Shown: in pieces, positions 1 to 8,388 of the stretch
How the letters are laid out: each line of letters starts with the position of its first letter
Numbering within the stretch: the first letter of the stretch is position 1
Origin: Paenisporosarcina quisquiliarum_A
GTDB taxonomy: Bacteria; Bacillota; Bacilli; Bacillales_A; Planococcaceae
DNA: 64,000 nucleotides
Assembly: GCF_043641925.1 (NCBI RefSeq)
Contig: NZ_JBHZRU010000017.1
Coordinates: forward strand, 22,483 to 86,482
Reading direction: 5' to 3'
Position numbers and translations under genes: made by a program
The notes under the pieces: generated by a model
What the model was told of the DNA's origin: nothing
The model's database searches: none
The model's input: the letters and a program-made list of their open reading frames with translations, nothing else

Positions 1-338
1 GTTTGGCAGAAGACTGGGTTGGTGACTTAAGAGAGAGTCTGTATAGTCGTTACAAAGAATTGTCATCTGAACTTATCGTTCTTCCAGCACATTTCATGGT
101 GATTGAAGAGTTAAATGATAATGGAACAGTTGCTAAAAAACTAGGTACGTTATATGCAGAAAATCATGGTTTAAACATTGAGGATGAGCAAGTATTCCGT
201 GATATGGTTACAAAAAACTTGCCACCTCAACCAAATGCTTATCAGGAAATTCGTCAAACCAATATGGGCATTATGACGCCTGATGAAGATAACCAACGCG
301 AAATGGAAATTGGTCCAAATCGTTGTGCAGTAAGATAA
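1..338 (+). CDS. MBL-fold metallo-hydrolase, C-terminal part (5' end outside window)
   Basis: The frame is open from the first base, so this is the last ~112 residues of a longer protein; the TTG at 3 is probably internal. The tail LPPQPNAYQEIRQTNMG and the ending EIGPNRCAVR are what I associate with Bacillales metallo-beta-lactamase-fold hydrolases of the persulfide dioxygenase/YrkH type. That is family knowledge, since the metal-binding HxHxDH motif lies upstream of the window. The next genes are a TauE-type exporter and two DsrE-like proteins, which supports a role in sulfide or persulfide handling. A terminator follows the stop. Identification from the C-terminus alone is moderately sure. 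Confidence 0.7.
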   Translation, partial: LAEDWVGDLRESLYSRYKELSSELIVLPAHFMVIEELNDNGTVAKKLGTLYAENHGLNIEDEQVFRDMVTKNLPPQPNAYQEIRQTNMGIMTPDEDNQREMEIGPNRCAVR

Positions 339-343
339 TGTCT

Positions 344-370
344 AAAAGGGAACCTTTGTGTTCCCTTTTT
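344..370 (+). terminator. Intrinsic terminator after the MBL hydrolase
   Basis: The stem pairs AAAAGGGAAC with GTTCCCTTTT around a 6-nt loop and ends in a T-run. It sits directly against the ribosome binding site of the next gene, so it may only attenuate read-through into tauE. Confidence 0.75.
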
Positions 371-387
371 CTAAAGGAGGATTTTCT

Positions 388-1164
388 ATGGATTTAACAT
401 TTGTAGTTGTTATTTTTCTAATTGGATTTGTAGGATCCTATATATCAGGTATGTTAGGTATTGGTGGCTCCATTATCAAGTACCCAATGCTCTTATATAT
501 TCCATCATTGTTTGGCTTGGCTGCATTCAGTGCTCATGAAGTTTCTGGGATTAGTGCAGTACAAGTATTCTTTGCGACCATTGGTGGTGTTTGGGCTTAT
601 CGTAAGGGTGGTTATTTAAATAAATCATTAATCATCTATATGGGTGGAGCGATTCTACTAGGTAGCTTTATCGGTAGTTTTGGATCACGTTTAATGAGTG
701 AGTCTGGAATTAACTTGGTGTACGGAATACTAGCTGTGATTGCTGCGGTTATGATGTTTATTCCGAAAAAGAATATTGATGACATTCCATTTGACCAAGT
801 TACATTTAATAAATGGATTGCTGCCTCATTGGCATTCATCGTAGGGATCGGGTCAGGGATTGTTGGAGCGGCAGGTGCTTTCTTACTGGTACCAATCATG
901 TTAGTTGTCCTTAAAATTCCAACGCGTATGACCATCGCTTCATCACTAGCGATTACGTTTATTTCATCCATTGGTGCAACCATCGGGAAATTAACAACGG
1001 GTCAAGTCGATTACTACCCTGCGGCTATTATGATTGTCGCTAGTTTAATCGCAGCACCACTTGGCGCAATGGCTGGTAAGAAGATAAACACGAAAATCTT
1101 GCAAGTCATTTTAGCAATCCTGATTGCGGTTACAGCAATCAAAATCTGGATTGATATTTTATAA
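388..1164 (+). CDS. TauE/SafE family sulfite/sulfur exporter (TSUP permease)
   Basis: A 258-residue integral membrane protein with about eight hydrophobic segments and two related halves. Each half carries a Gly-rich membrane turn: GMLGIGGSIIKYPMLLYIP near residue 22 and GIGSGIVGAAGAFLLVPIML near residue 152, typical of the TSUP/TauE family (anion or sulfur-compound export). The frame opens upstream at 358, but the ATG at 388 follows a consensus AAAGGAGG and is the start chosen. Neighbours are an MBL-fold hydrolase upstream and two DsrE-like genes downstream. This resembles cst-type sulfide-stress loci in gene content, although no cstR regulator or sulfide:quinone reductase is visible here. 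Confidence 0.88.
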   Translation: MDLTFVVVIFLIGFVGSYISGMLGIGGSIIKYPMLLYIPSLFGLAAFSAHEVSGISAVQVFFATIGGVWAYRKGGYLNKSLIIYMGGAILLGSFIGSFGSRLMSESGINLVYGILAVIAAVMMFIPKKNIDDIPFDQVTFNKWIAASLAFIVGIGSGIVGAAGAFLLVPIMLVVLKIPTRMTIASSLAITFISSIGATIGKLTTGQVDYYPAAIMIVASLIAAPLGAMAGKKINTKILQVILAILIAVTAIKIWIDIL

Positions 1165-1186
1165 GCACTAGCTTGAATAGAAAGAA

Positions 1187-1540
1187 GTGAAGAGCGTGGC
1201 GAAGCAAACACTCGTATACTTTGTTTCCTTAAGTTCAAATGCACCAGCAGTATTAACAGAAGCAATCGAAAAAAGTGCAAATCACGCCATTTCAATATTC
1301 TTCGATTTAGATGGAGCCCATGTTTTAGACATGCGCTACTTGAGAAAACTAAATCGAACTCATGGTAAGGACCTAGAAATGCTTTTAAAAACAGCTATCC
1401 AAAGTGGCATTAAACTATTTGGTTGCCAAATGAATGTCTTGATAGCAGATGGCCTAGAACTTATAGACGGTGCTGAACTATCAGGTGTTGCTTCTTTCCT
1501 AGAGATAGCTTATGAAGCAGACGCTGTCTTGAGTTATTAA
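1187..1540 (+). CDS. DsrE/DsrF-like sulfur-relay protein, first copy
   Basis: 117 residues with an alpha/beta DsrE-like fold pattern: beta strand LVYFVSL, later IKLFGCQMNVLIADGL, ending with the acidic EADAVLSY. Cys at about residue 85 in LFGCQMN matches the position of the reactive Cys in DsrE-type persulfide carriers (family knowledge). The start is uncertain between GTG 1187 and GTG 1196; the second gives slightly better spacing to the GAAGAG upstream. It ends 16 nt before the next DsrE-like gene, so the two are surely cotranscribed. A role in shuttling persulfide sulfur within the same operon as tauE is inferred. Confidence 0.8.
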   Translation: MKSVAKQTLVYFVSLSSNAPAVLTEAIEKSANHAISIFFDLDGAHVLDMRYLRKLNRTHGKDLEMLLKTAIQSGIKLFGCQMNVLIADGLELIDGAELSGVASFLEIAYEADAVLSY

Positions 1541-1556
1541 AGGAGGAATCACTTCT

Positions 1557-1937
1557 ATGGAAACAAAAAAAGTGTTAGTACTCGCCATGCACAACGAATT
1601 GGAATCAGCATACCCTCCATTGAATATTGCCGTTGGAGCCGCTGCTTCAGGTGCTGAGGTTAGCTTAGTCTTTTCTCGAAAAGGAATAGACATACTAGCT
1701 GAAAATTATGTACCTCTCCCGTCAAAAGGACTTGAGTATTTATCAAATGCACTGAAGAATTTCGAAGTATCCTCTGTACACGAATTACTAGAAATCGCAG
1801 TGGATTTGGGCGTCCAATTATACGTAGTCGATTTGGATATTCATACGGATACATCATTTAAATTTGACGCAGACCAAGTGTCGATTAAATGGGTATTAAA
1901 TGAAGCAGCCAAAGCTGATCTATTTGTTCATTTTTAA
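1557..1937 (+). CDS. DsrE-like protein, second copy (peroxiredoxin-family type)
   Basis: 126 residues starting METKKVLVLAMHNE behind AAAGGAGG. The pattern of hydrophobic strand, Ala/Gly-rich helix (LNIAVGAAASGAEVSLVFS) and a repeated strand-helix unit fits the DsrE/DsrF/DrsH family. No Cys is present in the protein, so unlike its neighbour it cannot itself carry a persulfide; a structural or heteromeric partner role is likely (inference). It is last in the operon and is followed by a strong terminator. Confidence 0.75.
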   Translation: METKKVLVLAMHNELESAYPPLNIAVGAAASGAEVSLVFSRKGIDILAENYVPLPSKGLEYLSNALKNFEVSSVHELLEIAVDLGVQLYVVDLDIHTDTSFKFDADQVSIKWVLNEAAKADLFVHF

Positions 1938-1954
1938 ATTGATAGATTAGAAGG

Positions 1955-2002
1955 GGAGAGTCCCAAAAGTCATATAAAGTGACTTTTGGGACTCTCCTTT
2001 TT
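1955..2002 (+). terminator. Strong intrinsic terminator of the tauE-dsrE operon
   Basis: An 18-bp perfect stem (GGAGAGTCCCAAAAGTCA and its complement) with a 7-nt loop, followed by TTTTT. Repeat array A begins about 70 nt downstream. Confidence 0.9.
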
Positions 2003-2065
2003 CTTTATCTAATAAAAAAGCGGATTAGAAAATGTGTGAAAATGATGAATTTTAGAAAGTGGTAG

Positions 2066-2152
2066 TCGAATCCTTGAATAGGACCGGTCAATGCTTGAAT
2101 AGGTCCAATGAATTCTTGAATACACCAATCGAATCCTCGAATAGCCCCCACC
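2066..2152. repeat. 21-bp-phased array A (core CTTGAATAG)
   Basis: Four degenerate units with cores CTTGAATA, CTTGAATA, CTTGAATA and CTCGAATA starting at 2073, 2094, 2115 and 2136, exactly 21 bp apart. The other half of each unit varies. It lies between the terminator of the sulfur operon and the epimerase gene. The rest of the 1938-2246 gap shows nothing else I can name. Confidence 0.85.
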
Positions 2153-2246
2153 AAATGGAGAATGTTTTTTTCTCAGGTACTAAAGCATCTTTATCCGATT
2201 GTTTTCGTCTCAATAAGTAGTAATGCTTTTAAGAGGAGGAACAACC

Positions 2247-3137
2247 GTGAAAAAGAAAGTTGTTTTAGCCGGTGGAACCGGATTTATTGGCCAATACTTC
2301 GAAAAGAAATATAAAGAACAGGGGTATGAAGTTTTCATTATTTCAAGGCAGACCCAACATATCTCTTGGAATGACCAAGACAAGATTATTTCAGCACTCA
2401 ATGGCGCAGAGCTTGTCATTAATCTAGCTGGAAAATCCGTTAATTGTCGATACAATGAAAAGAATAAAAAAGAAATTATACATTCTCGAACTGAGACGAC
2501 GGATACGATTGGCTTAGCGATTTTAGCTTGTGAACATCCGCCAGAACTTTGGGTTAACTCGAGTACAGCAACAATTTATCGTCATGCAGAAGATCGTCCG
2601 ATGACGGAAACGAATGGAGAAATCGGTGAAGGATTTTCGGTGGATGTGGCAAAAGCGTGGGAACAATCATTATTCGCCTTTCATTTGCCTCAAACGCGAA
2701 AAGTGGCTTTACGTATTGCTATTGTGTTGGGTAAGGATGGTGGGGTAATGGAACCTTATATGAATTTAGTTCGATTTGGACTCGGAGGCGTGCAAGGTAC
2801 GGGTACGCAAATGTTCAGTTGGATTCATATTGAAGATGTGTACCAAATCGTTCAATTCATTCAGGCTAATAAAGAATTGAGTGGGGTCTTCAATGCATCA
2901 GCTCCACAACCGGTCAGTAATAAAGACTTTATGAATCATTTGCGAAAAGCAAAAAATCAAAATTTTGGATTACCTTCTCCGAAATGGATGTTAGAAATCG
3001 GTGCTGTATTTATGAGAACCGAAACAGAACTCATCCTTAAAAGTCGCTGGGTACTTCCCGAGAGACTAGAGGAAGAAGGGTATACGTTTACTTATGCCAC
3101 GTTAGATCAAGCACTTAAACAAATTGTGAAGAACTAA
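2247..3137 (+). CDS. TIGR01777 family epimerase/SDR protein
   Basis: 296 residues. The N-terminal Rossmann motif VVLAGGTGFIGQ (Gly-x-x-Gly-x-x-Gly), INLAGKSVN and the C-terminal DUF1731-like tail FGLPSPKWMLEIGAVFMRTE are characteristic of the TIGR01777/YfcH group of NAD(P)-binding epimerase-like proteins, whose substrate is unknown. The GTG at 2247 was chosen because GAGGAGG lies 7-8 nt before it; the frame extends upstream to 2223 without a ribosome binding site. Monocistronic, closed by a bidirectional terminator. Confidence 0.9.
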   Translation: MKKKVVLAGGTGFIGQYFEKKYKEQGYEVFIISRQTQHISWNDQDKIISALNGAELVINLAGKSVNCRYNEKNKKEIIHSRTETTDTIGLAILACEHPPELWVNSSTATIYRHAEDRPMTETNGEIGEGFSVDVAKAWEQSLFAFHLPQTRKVALRIAIVLGKDGGVMEPYMNLVRFGLGGVQGTGTQMFSWIHIEDVYQIVQFIQANKELSGVFNASAPQPVSNKDFMNHLRKAKNQNFGLPSPKWMLEIGAVFMRTETELILKSRWVLPERLEEEGYTFTYATLDQALKQIVKN

Positions 3138-3140
3138 TAC

Positions 3141-3180
3141 AAAACACCTTCCACGAAATTAACTTTGTGGAAGGTGTTTT
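3141..3180. terminator. Bidirectional intrinsic terminator
   Basis: A 14-bp stem (AAAACACCTTCCAC with its complement) between convergent genes. It has a T-run on the + strand and an A-run that serves the minus-strand transcript. Confidence 0.85.
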
Positions 3181-3224
3181 GTGTAGTGGGTTTTCTCAAA
3201 AAGTAGACTTGATTATGAGACGGG

Positions 3225-3350
3225 TTTGATTGATAAAAGTGTGATTTTGATTGATAAATCCTCAGATTGATTGATAAATCTCCAGTTTGATTGATAAATG
3301 TACGAAACTGATTGATAAAGTGAATTCCTGCCCAAAACAGACTAATAAAT
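3225..3350. repeat. 21-bp-phased array B (core GATTGATAAA)
   Basis: Cores GATTGATAAA start at 3228, 3249, 3269, 3289 and 3310 (steps 21, 20, 20, 21), with a weaker GACTAATAAA at 3340 that runs into the 3' end of the DUF817 gene. Because two steps are 20 bp, no reading frame is kept across the array. Confidence 0.85.
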
Positions 3351-4139
3351 GCGTGCAAGCCAACCGGTTTTCACTATTTCAGTCTGAGTGGATTCGTGTT
3401 TGACTCGTTTTAATTGAGCGACAATGATGACGCTGATTACGACTAATAAAAACCAAGAACTAATTTTCCCGATATGAACGAGCGACCATGCTGCTTCTTG
3501 ATTAGGATATTGCCATGCCCCTAAAAATGTTGTGATATTTTCGGCGATCCAAATAAAGAAGCCAATCAGAAGAAAGGACAAGGTTAACGACATTTTATAT
3601 CGTTGCTCAAAGATTTGATAGGTGACGGCGGTTCTAAAGAAGATGACTAATAGAAGTACAGTTAGTACCCATCTTGCATCATAGAGATAATGATGAGTAA
3701 AGAAATTGAGATAAATGAGAGAACTTATTAAGATCGCATAGATGGATTTCGGCCAATTAATTATTTGCAACTTCATTCTTCGCCAACTTTGGCAAATGTA
3801 GCTTGCAACACTTGCGTACATAAAGCCGCTGTACAAAGGAACTCCCATTATTTTGCTATAAGCTTCCTCTGGGTATGACCACGAACCCATATGAACTTTA
3901 TATAACTCCAGGGCAAGACCGATGATGTGAAATAAACAAATGACTTTAAACTCATCAAACGTTTCTAATTTTGATACGAGCATCCCGATTTGCGCCAGCA
4001 CACAAATAATTAGGATGAAATCATAGCGGGGCAAAAAGGTGATTTCTATAAATTTGGATAAAGCCAAAGCTGCAAAAATGATTACGGGAAATACGCAAGA
4101 TAGAGCTTGTAAATAAGTGAATTGTAGAAGATTTCTCAT
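3342..4139 (-). CDS. DUF817 family membrane protein (YoaT-like)
   Basis: 265 residues, seven to eight hydrophobic helices. Conserved blocks LETFDEFKVICLFHIIGLAL, SWSYPEEAY, VPLYSGFMYASVASYICQ and LVHIGKISSWFLLV are those of the DUF817/YoaT family, whose function is unknown. Length equals that of the family. The gene is convergent with the epimerase gene and its last codons touch array B. Confidence 0.88.
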   Translation of the reverse strand: MRNLLQFTYLQALSCVFPVIIFAALALSKFIEITFLPRYDFILIICVLAQIGMLVSKLETFDEFKVICLFHIIGLALELYKVHMGSWSYPEEAYSKIMGVPLYSGFMYASVASYICQSWRRMKLQIINWPKSIYAILISSLIYLNFFTHHYLYDARWVLTVLLLVIFFRTAVTYQIFEQRYKMSLTLSFLLIGFFIWIAENITTFLGAWQYPNQEAAWSLVHIGKISSWFLLVVISVIIVAQLKRVKHESTQTEIVKTGWLARIY

Positions 4140-4295
4140 GAGTATAAATCACCTACCTTTGTAATTTTTAATACGACAATTGCGGTTATGAATAAGACGT
4201 TATGTTGTCTGAAAGGTTCTTCAATCAACATTCGTTTCCCTAGATGCATACGTTATGAATTAAAACCAACTATGTAAAGGGGAATACTCAACATC

Positions 4296-4886
4296 ATGAT
4301 TCATCCACATACTGAATTACGTTTTATTAATAAAGAAATTGGTTTCGGTGTATTTGCTACAAAATTGATTCCCAAAGGAACGATTACTTGGGCTTTAGAT
4401 GAGTTGGATCAAATATTGGAACCGGAATTCGTGAATTCAACTTCATCTTTTTGTCAGGAAGTTATAAAAAAATATGCCTATCGAAATCAAGATGGGTTAT
4501 ACATTCTTTGCTGGGATTTGGGGAGGTACGTGAATCATAGTTTTCACGCGAATTGTATGGGGACAGCCTATGATTTTGAAGTTGCGATACGAGATATATA
4601 CCCGGGGGAAGAACTTACGGATGACTATGGAACTTTGAATATAGAAGAACCATTTGCTTGTATCCCAGAACAGGGAACAAAGCGAGAGATCGTGTATCCA
4701 GATGATCTGCTTTATTATCATGAAGAATGGGATCGCCAAGTTGTGGAGGCGAGTCATTATTTTGACCAGGTGGAACAACCTTTGCTTTCCCTTGTGCGAC
4801 CGGATTTTATCAAGGTGTTTAAACAAGCTGCTGAAAATGGAAAGCTTCAGGATTCCATTAAAAACATTTATTACGACCGTTCCTAA
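4296..4886 (+). CDS. SET domain-containing protein (putative lysine methyltransferase)
   Basis: 196 residues. The SET signatures are present in order: a GFGVFAT strand near residue 17, the substrate/AdoMet motif RYVNHSFHANC near 71-81 and GEELTDDYG near 103-111. NHS and DDYG correspond to the NHS and ELxxDY pseudoknot motifs. Bacterial SET proteins of this kind are poorly characterised, and the target protein is unknown. The usual post-SET Cys cluster is absent. AAAGGGG precedes the ATG. Repeat array C starts 3 nt after the stop codon. Confidence 0.82.
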   Translation: MIHPHTELRFINKEIGFGVFATKLIPKGTITWALDELDQILEPEFVNSTSSFCQEVIKKYAYRNQDGLYILCWDLGRYVNHSFHANCMGTAYDFEVAIRDIYPGEELTDDYGTLNIEEPFACIPEQGTKREIVYPDDLLYYHEEWDRQVVEASHYFDQVEQPLLSLVRPDFIKVFKQAAENGKLQDSIKNIYYDRS

Positions 4887-4887
4887 A

Positions 4888-5027
4888 ATCGCCATTTTGA
4901 AGTCGAAAGCCAATAAATTCGCTGGTTGCGCCAAATTATTCGCTCGTAACGCCAAATTATCGAAGGCTATCGCCATATAATCCTCAAATAAAGACAGATT
5001 ATTCTTCCCTAACGCCATATTCCTCAA
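4888..5027. repeat. 21-bp-phased array C (core CGCCAAATTA)
   Basis: GCCA (once GACA) cores start at 4891, 4909, 4930, 4951, 4972, 4993 and 5014: after the first step the spacing is exactly 21 bp five times over. The cores are CGCCAAATTA/CGCCATAT variants. The array lies between the SET stop codon and the shared terminator of the convergent RNase J gene. It has the same core family as arrays E and F. Confidence 0.9.
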
Positions 5028-5032
5028 TACAA

Positions 5033-5068
5033 AAAAGCGCAACCCCGGTAAAACAGGATTGCGCTTTT
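5033..5068. terminator. Bidirectional terminator, SET gene / RNase J gene
   Basis: The stem AAAAGCGCAA pairs with TTGCGCTTTT; there are T-runs on both strands. It lies 10 nt after the RNase J stop on the minus strand. Confidence 0.85.
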
Positions 5069-5078
5069 GAATTCCTCG

Positions 5079-6752
5079 TTAAACCTCTATAACAATCGGC
5101 AATATCATGGGTCTGCGTTTAGTTTTCGCATATAACATTTTGCCAATCGTTGCTTTGATGCTTTGTTTTAAGACGCTTCTTTGATTTCGATCAGCAATTT
5201 GAATGCTTTGCATGGTCGATAAAACCAAGCGATCGACTTCTTTCATCAACTCTTCTGACTCCCGAACATAGACAAACCCACGTGAAATTGTATCTGGACC
5301 TGAGATGATTTGCCCATCAACTTTCGAAATGGTGACAACGATGACTAACATGCCGTCTTCAGATAATAGCTTACGATCACGCAACACCATGTTTCCAATG
5401 TCACCAATTCCTAAGCCATCCACATACACATCTCCTGCAGAGACACTTCTTGTGTGGCGAACAGTATCACTTGTAACATCCACGACGTCACCATTTTTAA
5501 GAATAAAGATATTTTCACCTTCCACACCAACTGCCTGAGCTAATTGGCTGTGTAGGTGTAGCATGCGGTATTCTCCGTGAATAGGAATGAAGTACTTTGG
5601 CTTCATAAGTGTCAGCATGAGTTTGAGTTCTTCCTGACAAGCATGTCCTGAAACATGCATTCCGGTTGCGTTACCTGACCCGTAAATGACATGTGCTCTC
5701 CGTTGATACAATTGGTCAATAATCTTAGAGACGCCGCGTTCATTTCCTGGAATAGGGGTAGCTGCAAAAATAACTGTGTCTCCGGGCAAGACCTCAGCTT
5801 GTCGATAATTTCCACTGGCAAGTCGTGATAACGCCGCCATTGGTTCACCTTGGCTTCCGGTACAAAGAATCGCAACACGCTCGGGATCCATGCGACCAAT
5901 TTCTTGTGCGTCGATGAGCATGTCTTCCGGCATATTCAAATACCCTCGTTCAAGTGCGACGGAAACCACATTAACCATGCTGCGACCAAGTAAAGCGATT
6001 TTTCGATTGGTTAATATGGCCGCATCCACAGCTTGTTGTAGACGGTGGACGTTGGAGGCAAAGGTAGTGACGAAAATCTTTCCTCTAGCTTTTCGAAATG
6101 CTTCTTCTAAATGTCCGCCAACTAAACTTTCTGAAGGTGTGAAGCCTGGACGTTCGGCGTTCGTACTTTCGGATAATAAAACCAGTACGCCTTTTTGTCC
6201 GATTGCCGCCATTTCATGAATATCCGCATATTCTCCGTTAACTGGAGTTAGATCAAACTTGAAATCACCAGTATGGACAACCGTTCCGAAAGGCGTTTCA
6301 AAAGCGATTCCTAAACAATCCGGTATGCTGTGGTTCGTTTTGAAAAATGTACAAGAAATCGCATCAAAAGATAAATTGGAATTCGAGTCAATCAAGTGAA
6401 GCTCTGTATCGCGTAATAAACCATGCTCCTTTAGCTTAATCTCGATTAAACCGAGAGTCAGCCTAGTTGCGTAAATCGGAACACTCATTTGTTTTAAAAA
6501 GTATGGAATTCCTCCAATATGATCTTCATGGCCATGGGTGACAATCAGTGCTCGAACCTTATCTTTATTCTGTTGTAAATAAGAAATATCTTGAATGATT
6601 AAATCAATGCCAAGTAAACTTTCATCGGGAAACTTTCCTCCGCAGTCGATGATGACAATCTCATTTTCAACTTCTAGTACATACATATTTTTACCGATTT
6701 CATTTACGCCACCTAAGGCGAAAATAGCGAGTGAATTTTCAGCTGATGTCAA
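5079..6752 (-). CDS. Ribonuclease J family protein
   Basis: 557 residues, the full length of the family. The metallo-beta-lactamase core has an intact metal motif THGHEDHIGG (residues 72-81), HTGDFKFD and the beta-CASP region with CTGSQGEP and HVSGHA. The C-terminus ends YAKTKRRPMILPIVIEV, nearly as in RNase J1 and J2 of Bacillus. RNase J acts in mRNA decay and RNA 5' maturation (5'-3' exonuclease and endonuclease). An intact HGHEDH argues for J1-like catalysis, since J2 often has a degenerate motif. The small rpoY/ykzG gene that usually precedes rnjA is not seen, so this could be rnjB or a third paralogue. Confidence 0.92.
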   Translation of the reverse strand: MTSAENSLAIFALGGVNEIGKNMYVLEVENEIVIIDCGGKFPDESLLGIDLIIQDISYLQQNKDKVRALIVTHGHEDHIGGIPYFLKQMSVPIYATRLTLGLIEIKLKEHGLLRDTELHLIDSNSNLSFDAISCTFFKTNHSIPDCLGIAFETPFGTVVHTGDFKFDLTPVNGEYADIHEMAAIGQKGVLVLLSESTNAERPGFTPSESLVGGHLEEAFRKARGKIFVTTFASNVHRLQQAVDAAILTNRKIALLGRSMVNVVSVALERGYLNMPEDMLIDAQEIGRMDPERVAILCTGSQGEPMAALSRLASGNYRQAEVLPGDTVIFAATPIPGNERGVSKIIDQLYQRRAHVIYGSGNATGMHVSGHACQEELKLMLTLMKPKYFIPIHGEYRMLHLHSQLAQAVGVEGENIFILKNGDVVDVTSDTVRHTRSVSAGDVYVDGLGIGDIGNMVLRDRKLLSEDGMLVIVVTISKVDGQIISGPDTISRGFVYVRESEELMKEVDRLVLSTMQSIQIADRNQRSVLKQSIKATIGKMLYAKTKRRPMILPIVIEV

Positions 6753-7079
6753 AATAGAATCCTCCTACTTTTAAATGACTAACAAAAGTATGGTCAAGTA
6801 AGAGTGTTTTTACTCGGTTAGAAGTAGGCGAAATTTATATAAAACAAAATAATGTATCATTCTTTCTAATTTTAGCAATACTCTTTTAATCGACTTAAAA
6901 TCCTCACATATCAACATTCATGCGTTCTTTACACATATTATCCATTTACTTCTTTCAATAGATTTGTTACCATTCCGATGAGTTGTCTGACGACCGACAA
7001 CCTTAAATTCAACTTAATTGCGAAAGAAAGCGTTTACTTTCTTTTGTTAAATCAAATACCAATAAAAGAGGTGTCATAC
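6753..7079. other. Divergent intergenic region with candidate operators
   Basis: A 327-nt AT-rich gap between the divergent RNase J gene and nucleoside transporter gene. It holds an imperfect palindrome GTTGTC-N8-GACAAC at 6982-7001, of a shape often bound by GntR-type repressors, and a cre-like box at 7024-7038. I see no further gene in it. Confidence 0.5.
7024..7038 (+). promoter_or_regulatory. cre-like box (CcpA) before the nucleoside transporter
   Basis: AAGAAAGCGTTTACT matches the catabolite-responsive consensus WTGNAANCGNWNNCW at all but one position. It ends about 40 nt before the start codon. Nucleoside uptake genes are known CcpA targets in Bacillus; the assignment here is inference. 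Confidence 0.5.
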
Positions 7080-8291
7080 ATGAATATCATTTGGGGAATA
7101 GGCGGGATTTTCGTTGTTTTAGGAATTGCGTTTTTATTATCAAGTGCTAAGAAATCCATTAATTTACGAACAGTATTAGGTGGATTGACCATTCAGGTTC
7201 TCTTTGCATTTATCGTGCTAAAGTGGGAACTTGGACGTGAAGCATTAAAGAAATTTGCTGAAGGCGTTCAAAATATAATTGGTTATGCGAACGAAGGAAT
7301 AGGTTTTCTATTTGGTCCAGCAGCTGATGTAGAAGGTTTCGGGTTTGTCTTTGCTTTTCAAGTATTGACGGTTATCATCTTCTTCTCTTCTTTAATATCT
7401 GTACTCTACTATTTAGGGATCATGCAAGTCTTAATTCGTTTCATTGGTGGAGGATTGTCTTGGCTACTTGGAACAAGTAAAGCAGAATCGATTTCAGCTG
7501 CAGCCAACATCTTTGTCGGTCAAACAGAAGCACCTTTAATCGTTCGTCCATTTATCGCAAAAATGACAAAATCAGAATTATTTGCGGTTATGACTGGTGG
7601 TTTGGCTTCAGTAGCTGGTTCAGTTTTAGTCGGATATGCATTACTCGGAGTACCTCTTGAATACTTACTTGCAGCGAGCTTTATGGCAGCTCCAGCAGGT
7701 TTGATTTTGGCTAAAATTATGATTCCAGAAACAGAAGAAGTGGATGAATCAGAATTTGAGCTAGAGAAAGACGACGCTTCTACTAACGTAATCGATGCTG
7801 CTGCTAGAGGGGCGAGTGATGGGTTGCATTTAGCATTGAATGTTGGTGCGATGCTTCTAGCCTTTATCGCACTGATTGCACTTGTAAATGGATTATTAGG
7901 CGGTATTGGTAGTTTCTTCGACTATGATTCGCTTTCAATTGAAGGGATTTTAGGATTTGTCTTTGCACCTCTTGCTTTTGCAATAGGTGTACCTTGGGAA
8001 GAAGCAGTACAAGCCGGTAGTTATATTGGCCAAAAATTAGTATTAAATGAATTTGTAGCTTATTCTTCATTTGCACCTGAAATTGCCAACCTGTCTCCTA
8101 AAACGGTTATTGTGGTCAGCTTTGCACTATGTGGATTCGCTAACCTTAGTTCAATGGCTATCTTACTAGGTGGTTTAGGAGCACTTGCTCCCAATCGCCG
8201 AAGTGACATAGCAAGATTAGGTATTCGCGCAGTAGCAGCTGGTATGCTTGCATCTTTATTAAGCGCAGCAATTGCTGGTATGTTTCTTTAA
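7080..8291 (+). CDS. Concentrative nucleoside transporter (NupC/CNT family)
   Basis: 403 residues with about ten membrane segments. CNT hallmarks are the GQTEAPLIVRPF motif near residue 145 and the C-terminal half FANLSSMAILLGGLGALAPNRR. These proteins import nucleosides with Na+ or H+. The frame opens upstream at 6978, but the ATG at 7080 follows AAAAGAGGTG and matches the family N-terminus MNIIWGIGGI. Single gene with its own terminator. Possible control by CcpA and a GntR-like repressor comes from sites upstream (inference). Confidence 0.93.
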   Translation: MNIIWGIGGIFVVLGIAFLLSSAKKSINLRTVLGGLTIQVLFAFIVLKWELGREALKKFAEGVQNIIGYANEGIGFLFGPAADVEGFGFVFAFQVLTVIIFFSSLISVLYYLGIMQVLIRFIGGGLSWLLGTSKAESISAAANIFVGQTEAPLIVRPFIAKMTKSELFAVMTGGLASVAGSVLVGYALLGVPLEYLLAASFMAAPAGLILAKIMIPETEEVDESEFELEKDDASTNVIDAAARGASDGLHLALNVGAMLLAFIALIALVNGLLGGIGSFFDYDSLSIEGILGFVFAPLAFAIGVPWEEAVQAGSYIGQKLVLNEFVAYSSFAPEIANLSPKTVIVVSFALCGFANLSSMAILLGGLGALAPNRRSDIARLGIRAVAAGMLASLLSAAIAGMFL

Positions 8292-8324
8292 TTAAACCTT
8301 AAATAAATAAATGAGAATAAAGAG

Positions 8325-8358
8325 GAGTGCTGGTTTTAAAAACCAGCACTCTTTTTTT
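8325..8358 (+). terminator. Terminator of the nucleoside transporter gene
   Basis: The stem AGTGCTGGTTTT pairs with its complement, followed by seven T. Confidence 0.9.
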
Positions 8359-8388
8359 GATACACTAAAAATAAAAAGGTGAATTAAA

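Noticed and set aside
3134..3358. 74-residue minus-strand frame over array B
   Set aside because: It is the array read as FINQ-type repeats, overlaps the DUF817 gene end and has no credible ribosome binding site; 20-bp steps break the frame.
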